Positions 1 to 5,900 of a DNA stretch of 15,578 nucleotides are shown piece after piece (the first letter of the stretch is position 1; each line of letters starts with the position of its first letter). This stretch comes from DASZHA01 sp049644325 (GTDB taxonomy: Bacteria > Chloroflexota > Dormibacteria > DASZGP01), in assembly GCA_049644325.1 (NCBI GenBank), contig JBARRR010000051.1, positions 1-15,578 of the forward strand, written 5' to 3'. A program made the position numbers and the translations under genes. The notes beneath the pieces were generated by a model that did not search any database, was not told the origin of the DNA, and worked only from the letters and a program-made list of their open reading frames with translations.

Positions 1-479
1 CCGATCGCGACCACGAACAGGATCGCCAAAACCGCGAGAACCAGCGATCCTCGGGGTGACCGCAGTGGCGGCAGGAAGCCCTCAAGCAGGGTGGCGATAA
101 CCGCCAGCACATTAACGATCGCGAGGATTGTCAGGACAAAGAACAGCGCACCGGTGACGTCGATGACGGCGATGGGATTGCTCACCGCGAAGGGCAGGTT
201 CGGACCGCCGAAGAGCAGCAGGACGATCGACGGCAGGAGGATGAGAAGGGTGCCAATCCTCGTTTTCCACCTAGTCAGGACCAGACCGCCGAGGAGCAGC
301 ACCGCCATCGCTATGAAGATCGGGTCCGGCCCGATGAAAGCCATGAGGGCGACCAGCAGCAGGAACGCCAACCCCGCACTTCCGCGCAATAGTCGGCGCC
401 AGGCCCAGCGTCGCGACGGAGGCGCTTCCACGGGAGGTGCGGCTGTTCCAGTCGACGAAGCGGTCGGATCTGGTTCCAT
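1..479 (-). CDS. Multi-pass membrane protein, partial (C-terminus beyond window)
   Basis: I do not recognise the family. Reading the minus strand from the ATG at 479-477 gives at least 159 codons with no stop down to base 1, so the gene is cut by the window edge. The protein starts with a Pro/Ala/Ser/Thr-rich, probably cytosolic segment of about 22 residues and a basic patch (RRWAWRRLLR, 23-32). About five hydrophobic stretches follow, near residues 33-52, 54-71, 77-92, 112-135 and 145-159, with short loops. No catalytic motif is visible in this part. The start lies 24 bases after the stop of the receiver-only regulator on the same strand, with a GGGA-type ribosome site about 8 bases upstream, so the two are probably co-transcribed. 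It could be a sensor or transporter subunit, but nothing visible decides this. The coding reading is well supported by hydrophobic periodicity and the open frame. Confidence 0.72.
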   Translation of the reverse strand, partial: MEPDPTASSTGTAAPPVEAPPSRRWAWRRLLRGSAGLAFLLLVALMAFIGPDPIFIAMAVLLLGGLVLTRWKTRIGTLLILLPSIVLLLFGGPNLPFAVSNPIAVIDVTGALFFVLTILAIVNVLAVIATLLEGFLPPLRSPRGSLVLAVLAILFVVAI

Positions 480-503
480 CTTTGTCCCTACCTCTCCAGC
501 GGG

Positions 504-881
504 CTATGAGGCTTTGGCTATGGCCTCGGAGTATGCCTCGACCAGCTTGTCGGGCATGAACTCGGACTTGGGGATGTAGGCGCTGGCGCCGCACTCCGCA
601 GCGCGCGGTGCGTACTCGTCGTACTCGTAGGTCGAGAGCAGCAGAACCACCACGGGGTTGAGGTCGGCCAGGATCTGGCGGGTGGCGTCGAGGCCGTTGA
701 TCCCAGGCAGGTTGACGTCCATCAGGACCAGGTCCGGCTTGAGCTCGTGCGCCATCCGCACGGAGTCCTCGCCGGTCTCGGCCTCACCCACGACCTCGAA
801 GTCGTCGGTCAGCTCGACCACGGTCCGGGCCGCATCCCTGAATGGGGCCTGGTCATCAACTATCAGAACCTTCACTGTCAT
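504..881 (-). CDS. Receiver-only response regulator (CheY/NarL-type receiver)
   Basis: A 125-residue protein consisting of a single phosphoacceptor receiver domain. The acidic pair is D9-D10, the phosphorylated aspartate is D55 (in LVLMDVNLP), the switch Ser/Thr is at 83-84 and the conserved lysine is K105 (YIPKSE). Sequence style is that of NarL/DegU receivers, but the protein ends about 20 residues after K105 with no DNA-binding domain. Output must therefore be by protein-protein contact or phosphotransfer. I chose the ATG at 881 because the family starts right before the first beta strand; an in-frame ATG at 920 would add 13 residues that do not look like a domain. The downstream gene on the same strand is a membrane protein 24 bases away. 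No histidine kinase is visible in the window, so the cognate kinase is unknown. Confidence 0.88.
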   Translation of the reverse strand: MTVKVLIVDDQAPFRDAARTVVELTDDFEVVGEAETGEDSVRMAHELKPDLVLMDVNLPGINGLDATRQILADLNPVVVLLLSTYEYDEYAPRAAECGASAYIPKSEFMPDKLVEAYSEAIAKAS

Positions 882-893
882 TTCTCCACTGTC

Positions 894-899
894 AGGATA
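894..899 (-). promoter_or_regulatory. Putative -10 box for the receiver-only regulator
   Basis: TATCCT on the minus strand matches the TANNNT -10 pattern and would place the transcript start about 5-8 bases before the ATG at 881. The same hexamer occurs on the plus strand at 972-977 in front of the divergent regulator. No good -35 hexamer is spaced correctly. Confidence 0.3.
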
Positions 900-971
900 G
901 GTGTCAACGGCGTCTGGCACATTCGTGCCTGCACCACCCTTGGGGGCGTACTCGTGCCACCGGCGGGCCCT

Positions 972-977
972 TATCCT
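972..977 (+). promoter_or_regulatory. Putative -10 box, leaderless start of the LuxR-type regulator
   Basis: TATCCT lies exactly at -12 to -7 from the GTG at 984, the spacing expected if transcription begins on the start codon itself. No convincing Shine-Dalgarno precedes this GTG. No clear -35 element is seen 17-18 bases upstream, so promoter strength cannot be judged. Confidence 0.4.
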
Positions 978-983
978 TGGCGG

Positions 984-1646
984 GTGCCGATCAGGGTGGT
1001 GATCGCCGAGGACAACTACCTGGTCCGGGAAGGGGTAAGGCAGCTGATCGAGTCCCTGCCCGAGCTGGAGCTGGTCGCCGTCTGCGAGGACATGGACGGC
1101 CTGCTCAAGGCCGTCGACGAGACCAAGCCCGACGTGGTGATGACCGACATCCGGATGCCCCCCACCGGCACCAACGAAGGCCTGCAGGTGGCCGACCGGC
1201 TTCGCCAGACCAGCCCCGAGATCGGCGTGGTGGTGCTCAGCCAGTACGTCGAGTCGGAGTACGCCCTGGCGCTTCTCGAAAAGGGCGCCGCCGGGCGCGC
1301 CTACCTGCTCAAAGAGCGGGTCAGCGACGTCACCCAGCTGGTCGATGCCATCAAGGAGGTCGCCTCCGGCGGCTCGGTGATCGACCCCAAGGTGGTCGAA
1401 GCCCTGGTGGCGGCGCGCAGTGCGGCGGTCGACTCACCCCTCGCCAGCCTGACCCCTCGCGAGAGCGAGGTCCTCGAGCAGCTGGCCCAGGGCAAGAACA
1501 ATGCCGCCATCGCCGCCGCGCTCTTCCTGACCGAGCGCGCGGTCGAGAAGCACATCAACTCAATCTTCTCCAAGCTGCAGCTGTCGGAGGAGAAGGAGAT
1601 CCATCGGCGGGTCAAGGCCACCCTGCTGTACCTGGGCAAGAACTAG
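984..1646 (+). CDS. NarL/LuxR-family response regulator
   Basis: A 220-residue two-domain regulator. The receiver spans about residues 3-122, with acidic residues E9-D10, phosphoacceptor D55 (in TDIRMPP) and K110 (YLLKER). A LuxR-type helix-turn-helix spans about 154-215, beginning with LTPRESEVL, which is characteristic of the family, and containing the recognition helix region near TERAVEKHINSIFSKL. It is expected to bind DNA as a dimer after phosphorylation. I chose the GTG at 984 because the first beta strand follows immediately and a TATCCT box sits 6 bases upstream; longer in-frame versions would overlap the divergent regulator gene. Its receiver is clearly paralogous to that of the cyclase gene at 3416-4738. 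No kinase is adjacent. The gene ends 8 bases from the convergent flavoprotein gene. Confidence 0.93.
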   Translation: MPIRVVIAEDNYLVREGVRQLIESLPELELVAVCEDMDGLLKAVDETKPDVVMTDIRMPPTGTNEGLQVADRLRQTSPEIGVVVLSQYVESEYALALLEKGAAGRAYLLKERVSDVTQLVDAIKEVASGGSVIDPKVVEALVAARSAAVDSPLASLTPRESEVLEQLAQGKNNAAIAAALFLTERAVEKHINSIFSKLQLSEEKEIHRRVKATLLYLGKN

Positions 1647-1654
1647 GGTCGCCG

Positions 1655-3394
1655 CTATTCCAGGAGCTTCCCCGCGGCATGGTGCTCCTCGACCGAATAG
1701 GCCCAGGTCTCGAGCTCGGCGGGGACCGCCGGCACCGGCTCCGAGCTGACCACCATCTCGCCTGACTCCGGGTCACGGCGGGTGTAGAAGTTCAGCGTCA
1801 GCGCCTCGTCCAGCTGGGGATGGTCGGAACGGTTGTGGGCCCCTCGCGTCTCCCTGCGCTCGCGCGCGCCGCGCAGGGTGGCCTCGGCGGTGTCGAGCAT
1901 GGCGCGCACGTCCAGCGCCAGCACCAGGTCAGACCAGCCCTCGTCGTTGGGCCGGACGTCGATCCTCGGCACGTCATCACGGATGGCAGCCAAGGCCTCC
2001 AGGCCGCGGGTCAGCTCGCCCTCCTCCCGCACCACCCCGCAGTGCTCCCACATCAGGTTTCGAATCTGACGCTGGGCGGCCCGGGCGAGCTCGTCGCCAG
2101 AGTGGATCAGGCTGTCGAGGTCCGCCGCCGCTGCCTCGACCACGGCATGCGACCGAAGCTGCACATCGCGCTGCTTGGAGAAGTCGGCCGCCGCTTCACC
2201 GGCGCGGCGGCCGAAGACCACGGTCTCGGCAAGGGAGTTGCCACCCAGCCGGTTGGCGCCATGGAGACCAGCGGTGCACTCGCCGGCGGCGAATAGGCCG
2301 AGCACCTCGGTGGCATGGGTGTCGGGGTCGACGACGATGCCGCCCATGGAGTAGTGTGCCGTGGGCGCCACCTCCATCGGCTGAATCGAGATGTCGATCA
2401 TCTGGTACTCGATGAACTGGCGGTACATGCGGGGCAGCTTCTCGAGGATGTACTCCTTGCTCTGGTGGGTGATGTCGAGGAGCACGCCGCCGTTGGGGGT
2501 GCCCCGCCCCTCGTGGATCTCGGTGTAGTTGGCCAGGGCGATGCGATCGCGCGTGCTCAGCTCCATGCGGTCGGCGTCGTAGCGTTCCATGAAGCGCTCG
2601 CCCTTGGCGTTGAAGAGCCGGCCGCCCTCCCCCCTCACGGCCTCGGTAACCAGCGTGCCGGCGGCCTCCTCCGGCTCGATCATCCCCGTCGGGTGGAACT
2701 GGACCAGCTCCATGTCCATCAACCGGCAGCCGGCCTCCAGCGCCAGCGACATCCCCTCGCCATAGTTCTCGTCGCGGCGGGAAGAGCTGCGGCGCCATAC
2801 CCGCGTGTGCCCTCCCGAGCAGAGCACCACCGCGTCGGCCTCGAAAACGGTGCGCTCTCCCGAGTGGATGTCGAAGGCCAGCGCGCCGAAGCAGTTGCCC
2901 TGGGTGACCATCAGCTTGCTGACGCATTGGTCCTCGACGACCGGGATCTGCAGCTTTTCGACCTGCCGGGCAAGGGTCGTCAGCACGGCCCGACCCGTGT
3001 AGTCACCGGCGTAGCAGGTGCGACGGTACTTGTGCGCGCCAAAGAAGCGTTGGTCGAGGCGGCCGTCCTCCGTCCGCGCGAAGTTGCAGCCCCACTCATC
3101 CAGCTCCCGGACGGCGTCCGGCGCCTCGCGCACCATCAGCTCGACAACGCGGGGATGGCCAAGGAAGTAGCCCTCGCGGAAGGTGTCAGCGAAGTGCTGC
3201 TCCCAGCTGTCCTCTGGGTCACGCGTCCCCAGCACGGCGTTGATGCCGCCCGCCGCCAGTACGGTGTGGGCGTCGAGGCGGTGACGCTTGCCGATGACCG
3301 TGACCTCGGTGCCAGCCGCGTCAGCGGCGATCGCCGCCCGCAGCCCGGCCGCGCCCGAGCCGATCACCAGCACGTTGGTAGTCCTAGTCCGCAT
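1655..3394 (-). CDS. Succinate dehydrogenase/fumarate reductase-type flavoprotein subunit
   Basis: A 579-residue FAD protein of the SdhA/FrdA family, which interconverts succinate and fumarate. Visible signs: the N-terminal dinucleotide motif (IGSGAAG, 11-17); H43 in AHTVLAAGGIN, the position of the histidine that binds FAD covalently in SdhA/FrdA and is absent from L-aspartate oxidase; substrate-site residues H234 (QFHPTG), R283 (TRDRIA), H347 (AHYSMGG) and R382 (GANRLGGNS); and the RETRGAH signature near 514-520. Length is normal for SdhA. It lies 21 bases after the cyclase gene on the same strand, so the two are probably one operon. No iron-sulfur (SdhB) or membrane-anchor gene is adjacent in the window, which is unusual. 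The ATG at 3394 has no strong ribosome site. L-aspartate oxidase is less likely because of H43 and the C-terminal layout. Confidence 0.88.
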   Translation of the reverse strand: MRTRTTNVLVIGSGAAGLRAAIAADAAGTEVTVIGKRHRLDAHTVLAAGGINAVLGTRDPEDSWEQHFADTFREGYFLGHPRVVELMVREAPDAVRELDEWGCNFARTEDGRLDQRFFGAHKYRRTCYAGDYTGRAVLTTLARQVEKLQIPVVEDQCVSKLMVTQGNCFGALAFDIHSGERTVFEADAVVLCSGGHTRVWRRSSSRRDENYGEGMSLALEAGCRLMDMELVQFHPTGMIEPEEAAGTLVTEAVRGEGGRLFNAKGERFMERYDADRMELSTRDRIALANYTEIHEGRGTPNGGVLLDITHQSKEYILEKLPRMYRQFIEYQMIDISIQPMEVAPTAHYSMGGIVVDPDTHATEVLGLFAAGECTAGLHGANRLGGNSLAETVVFGRRAGEAAADFSKQRDVQLRSHAVVEAAAADLDSLIHSGDELARAAQRQIRNLMWEHCGVVREEGELTRGLEALAAIRDDVPRIDVRPNDEGWSDLVLALDVRAMLDTAEATLRGARERRETRGAHNRSDHPQLDEALTLNFYTRRDPESGEMVVSSEPVPAVPAELETWAYSVEEHHAAGKLLE

Positions 3395-3415
3395 GGTTGC
3401 GAGCGCCAGCCAGGC

Positions 3416-4738
3416 CTAGGCCCCGATGGGCTCTCGGGCCGCGACTCGGTAGCCGCCGACGGGGGCATTGCGCCCCTTGACCTGCTGCTGGGGCAGCTCC
3501 TCGCAGTCGACCTTCACCGTGAGCATCTCGAAGGTCGCCTGGCTGAGCACGATCTCACCCGGCCCGGCCCACTGCTGGATGCGCTGGGCCAGGTTGACGC
3601 TGTCCCCAACCACCGTGTACTCCAGGCGCTCTTCCGAGCCCAGCAGGGCGGCGGCCACCTCGCCGGTGGAGATGCCGATGCCGACACCGAACGCCGGCAG
3701 CGACTCTGTCTCCCAGCGACTGTTGAGCTCGTGCTGGGCCGCATGCATCGCCAGCGAGCCCGACAGCGCCTTGTCGGCGTGGTCGTCCTGGGGATTCGGC
3801 GCGCCGTATACGGCCATCACCGCGTCGCCAACGAATTGCATGATGGTGCCGCCGTTGGACAGGATGGCCCCGTTCATTGCAGCCCGATGCTGGTTGATCT
3901 GACCGGCGAGCACGCTAGGGTCGGCGCCCTCGGCGATGGTGGAGTAGCCGCGGATGTCGGACATCACCACGGTGACCGTCAAACGCTCGGTCTCGCCGAT
4001 CCGCTTGCCCTGCTGGCGCACCTTCTCGGCGATGCCGCCGGGCAGCAGGCGACTCAACGACTCGCCCTGCTCCTTGCCGTCGATCACCGCCCGGTGCAGC
4101 ATCTTGAGCCGGTCAAGGGCGCCCTTGGTCCCGGCCGTCGCCTCCTGGGCCAGCTTGAGGAACAGGCGCTCGACCGCCTCCGATACCGCGGCAGCCGTTG
4201 TCTTCTGGGCGGCGGCGATGGCCTTGATCGTCCGTCCCTCGGCCACCATCCGCAGCAGCTCCTCGTCGGCGTCGGACAGGCCGCCGCTCTGCGTCACCGG
4301 CCGCATCATCGCCTCCACGATGCGGGGGTCCAGCACCGAGCCGCCGGTGGTCACCTCGCGGATGGCGCGGACCAGCTGGTCGCCCTCGGCGACGCGGTCC
4401 TTGAGCAGGTAGGCGCAGCCGGCGGCGCCGTCGGCCAGCAGCGAGACCGCGTACTCCGGCTCGTCGAACTGCGACAGCACCACAACCCCGGTGCCCGGGT
4501 GGAGCTTGCGCATCTCGCGGGCGGCGTCGATGCCCTCGCTGCTGAAGTTGGGCGGCATGCGGATGTCGGTGACGATCACCTGGGGCGCCATCTTGCCGGC
4601 GCCCTTGACCAGCTCGTCGTAGTCGCCGGCCACCCCGATGACCTCGATGTCGTCGGCGATCGAGAGCAGAGCGCGCACGCCCTCGCGCACGATCAGGTTG
4701 TCGTCGGCGAGGAAGACCGTGATTCTCCCCTCAGGCAT
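3416..4738 (-). CDS. Receiver-HTH-class III adenylate/guanylate cyclase
   Basis: A 440-residue protein that should make a cyclic nucleotide under phosphorelay control. Domains in order: a receiver, 5-125 (D12-D13, phosphoacceptor D58 in TDIRMPP, K113); a degenerate LuxR-like helix-turn-helix, about 153-200, alignable with that of the regulator at 984-1646; a linker with the LLPGGIAEKV signature (231-240) often seen before bacterial cyclase domains; and a class III cyclase domain, about 253-406. Metal-binding aspartates D261 (SDIRGY) and D305 (GDAVMAV) and the catalytic N382/R386 (VNLAQR) are present. The purine-site lysine is replaced by Q301 and the aspartate by T375, so ATP versus GTP preference is unclear. 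I chose the ATG at 4738 because the receiver begins there; the open frame extends 39 codons further upstream without domain content. The flavoprotein gene follows at 21 bases. Confidence 0.93.
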   Translation of the reverse strand: MPEGRITVFLADDNLIVREGVRALLSIADDIEVIGVAGDYDELVKGAGKMAPQVIVTDIRMPPNFSSEGIDAAREMRKLHPGTGVVVLSQFDEPEYAVSLLADGAAGCAYLLKDRVAEGDQLVRAIREVTTGGSVLDPRIVEAMMRPVTQSGGLSDADEELLRMVAEGRTIKAIAAAQKTTAAAVSEAVERLFLKLAQEATAGTKGALDRLKMLHRAVIDGKEQGESLSRLLPGGIAEKVRQQGKRIGETERLTVTVVMSDIRGYSTIAEGADPSVLAGQINQHRAAMNGAILSNGGTIMQFVGDAVMAVYGAPNPQDDHADKALSGSLAMHAAQHELNSRWETESLPAFGVGIGISTGEVAAALLGSEERLEYTVVGDSVNLAQRIQQWAGPGEIVLSQATFEMLTVKVDCEELPQQQVKGRNAPVGGYRVAAREPIGA

Positions 4739-4805
4739 CGCTCTATTAGGCCCGAACCGTCCAACCCGGCACAAGGGGGCAAGCATCCCCGGCCAGGGGA
4801 GAGTC

Positions 4806-4818
4806 TGCCCTCCGGGCA
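4806..4818. other. Short hairpin in the divergent intergenic region
   Basis: TGCCC-TCC-GGGCA forms a perfect 5-bp stem with a 3-base loop between the divergent cyclase and cyclic-nucleotide-binding genes. It could be a small operator or a leader hairpin, or chance in GC-rich DNA. Confidence 0.25.
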
Positions 4819-4836
4819 ATGTCGAGGAGGCACCAT

Positions 4837-4848
4837 CGACCGAGGTCG
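4837..4848. promoter_or_regulatory. Inverted repeat, candidate operator
   Basis: CGACC-GA-GGTCG is a perfect 5-bp inverted repeat with a 2-base spacer. Its left half lies 17 bases upstream of the TACCGT box at 4860-4865, which is the -35 position for the cyclic-nucleotide-binding gene. That position would suit a dimeric regulator. The regulator is unknown, and GC-rich DNA makes short palindromes common. Confidence 0.25.
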
Positions 4849-4859
4849 GGGCCAAGCGC

Positions 4860-4865
4860 TACCGT
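4860..4865 (+). promoter_or_regulatory. Putative -10 box for the cyclic-nucleotide-binding gene
   Basis: TACCGT fits TANNNT and would start a transcript near 4872, giving a leader of about 30 bases that carries a GAGGT ribosome site at 4890-4894, eight bases before the ATG at 4903. No canonical -35 is seen; an inverted repeat occupies that position. Confidence 0.3.
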
Positions 4866-4902
4866 AACGAGCACAACAGAGGGTAGCGTGAGGTACAGCG
4901 TG

Positions 4903-5895
4903 ATGAGAATCGAGTCGTCGGTTACTTCAGTTTCCTGGATCCCCTCGGAAGCGATAACGGGGATGACCAAGATGCCGTTCGAGATGGGCATGGCCCATTA
5001 CGACCAGGCGCCGCCGGACGTGATCGAGGACCTGGAGGCCCTCCGGGTTGCCGATCGTTTCCGCTTCGCCAACGAGCTGCGGGCATGGATCGATGTCGAG
5101 GACGGCAAGGTCGTGGACCACGGGTACGCGGGCAAGGGTCATATCGGGTCGACCACGATCGGGTTTGGCCCCGGTAAGATGACGATGGCCGGGGTTAGCC
5201 TCCCCGACCGGCAGCAGGACGCGGAGGTCACTGCGCAATCGGTGCGGTTCGTGCAGACCGCGGGCGGACGCACGGGCGTGCCGGCGCCCAGGCGGGTGAA
5301 ATACCCGCCGTTCGTCCAGGTGGCGGCACCGCTGGCCTGGACCACACTGGAGCTGGTCATCCACGCTGACGGTCGGATTGAGCACCAGTGCACCGGCGCC
5401 AGCCCCTTCCCCCGCCACTGGATCTACGACCAGGACGGCAAACTGTCAGGCAAAACCGGCGTGATCGACTTCAAGGAGTGGTACACCAAGGCGTTCGGCG
5501 GGCACAGTCCGTGGGGCGACGAAGACTCGCCGGCACTGGTGACCGCGGTCGAAACCGCCCTCGAGCGAGAGCTGTCGTCGCACATCATGAAGCTCAACAC
5601 CACGCCTAAGATCACCAAGGTGGACAAGGGAAAGACGCTGGTGGAAGAGGGCGACCCCGGTGCGGAGCTATACCTCCTTCTCGACGGCGTCCTGGCTGTC
5701 GAGGTCAAGGGTGAGAAGCTCGTCGACCTCGGCCCCGGCGTAATCCTGGGCGAGCGGGCCCTCCTGGAGGGCGGCAAGCGGACCGCCACCCTTCGCGCGG
5801 AAACGCCCTGCAAGGTCGCCGTTGTTAGCGGCGACCAGGTGTCACCCGACCTGCTGGCCGAGCTAGCGGGCGGCCATCATCGAGAAGAGGCCTAG
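4903..5895 (+). CDS. Protein with C-terminal cyclic-nucleotide-binding domain, N-terminal domain of unknown function
   Basis: A 330-residue soluble protein. Residues about 236-311 form a cyclic-nucleotide-binding fold: the glycine-bearing VEEGDPGAELYLLLDG section and a phosphate-binding cassette LGERALLEGGKRTATLRA, with E284 placed to hold the ribose and R293 the cyclic phosphate. The first 230 residues contain no domain I can name. They have polar beta-like stretches, conserved-looking WIPSEA, RFVQTAGGRTG and GASPFPRHW segments, no membrane helix and no helix-turn-helix, so it is not an obvious Crp-type transcription factor. I chose the ATG at 4903 for its GAGGT site 8 bases upstream; GTG codons at 4888 and 4900 are possible alternatives. 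It is divergent from the cyclase gene, and an oxidoreductase gene follows at 5 bases, so it may be the receptor for the nucleotide made next door. Confidence 0.85.
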   Translation: MRIESSVTSVSWIPSEAITGMTKMPFEMGMAHYDQAPPDVIEDLEALRVADRFRFANELRAWIDVEDGKVVDHGYAGKGHIGSTTIGFGPGKMTMAGVSLPDRQQDAEVTAQSVRFVQTAGGRTGVPAPRRVKYPPFVQVAAPLAWTTLELVIHADGRIEHQCTGASPFPRHWIYDQDGKLSGKTGVIDFKEWYTKAFGGHSPWGDEDSPALVTAVETALERELSSHIMKLNTTPKITKVDKGKTLVEEGDPGAELYLLLDGVLAVEVKGEKLVDLGPGVILGERALLEGGKRTATLRAETPCKVAVVSGDQVSPDLLAELAGGHHREEA

Positions 5896-5900
5896 CAAGC

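Noticed and set aside
91..579. Plus-strand open frame of 162 codons near the left edge
   Set aside because: The opposite strand holds a continuous hydrophobic membrane-protein frame running off the edge plus the end of the receiver gene; the plus-strand product is a Ser/Arg/Pro mix.
902..907. Perfect TTGACA -35 hexamer on the minus strand
   Set aside because: A -10 at 17 bases would overlap the start codon of the receiver gene, so it cannot serve that gene.
842..1765. Plus-strand frame of 307 codons
   Set aside because: It is out of frame with the LuxR-type regulator and rich in Arg/Gly/Pro, a shadow.
1655..3394. L-aspartate oxidase (NadB) as identity of the flavoprotein
   Set aside because: It has the covalent-FAD histidine (H43) and the SdhA-like C-terminal region, and no nadA or nadC is adjacent.
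2315..4867. Plus-strand open frame of 850 codons
   Set aside because: It is antisense to the flavoprotein and cyclase genes, which have clear domains; its product is a low-complexity His/Leu/Val/Asp/Arg mixture typical of shadow frames in GC-rich DNA.
4885..4903. Direct repeat AGCGTGA at 4885-4891 and 4897-4903
   Set aside because: Seven bases, 12 bases apart, across the start codon; most easily a chance or minor local duplication around the start, with no functional support.
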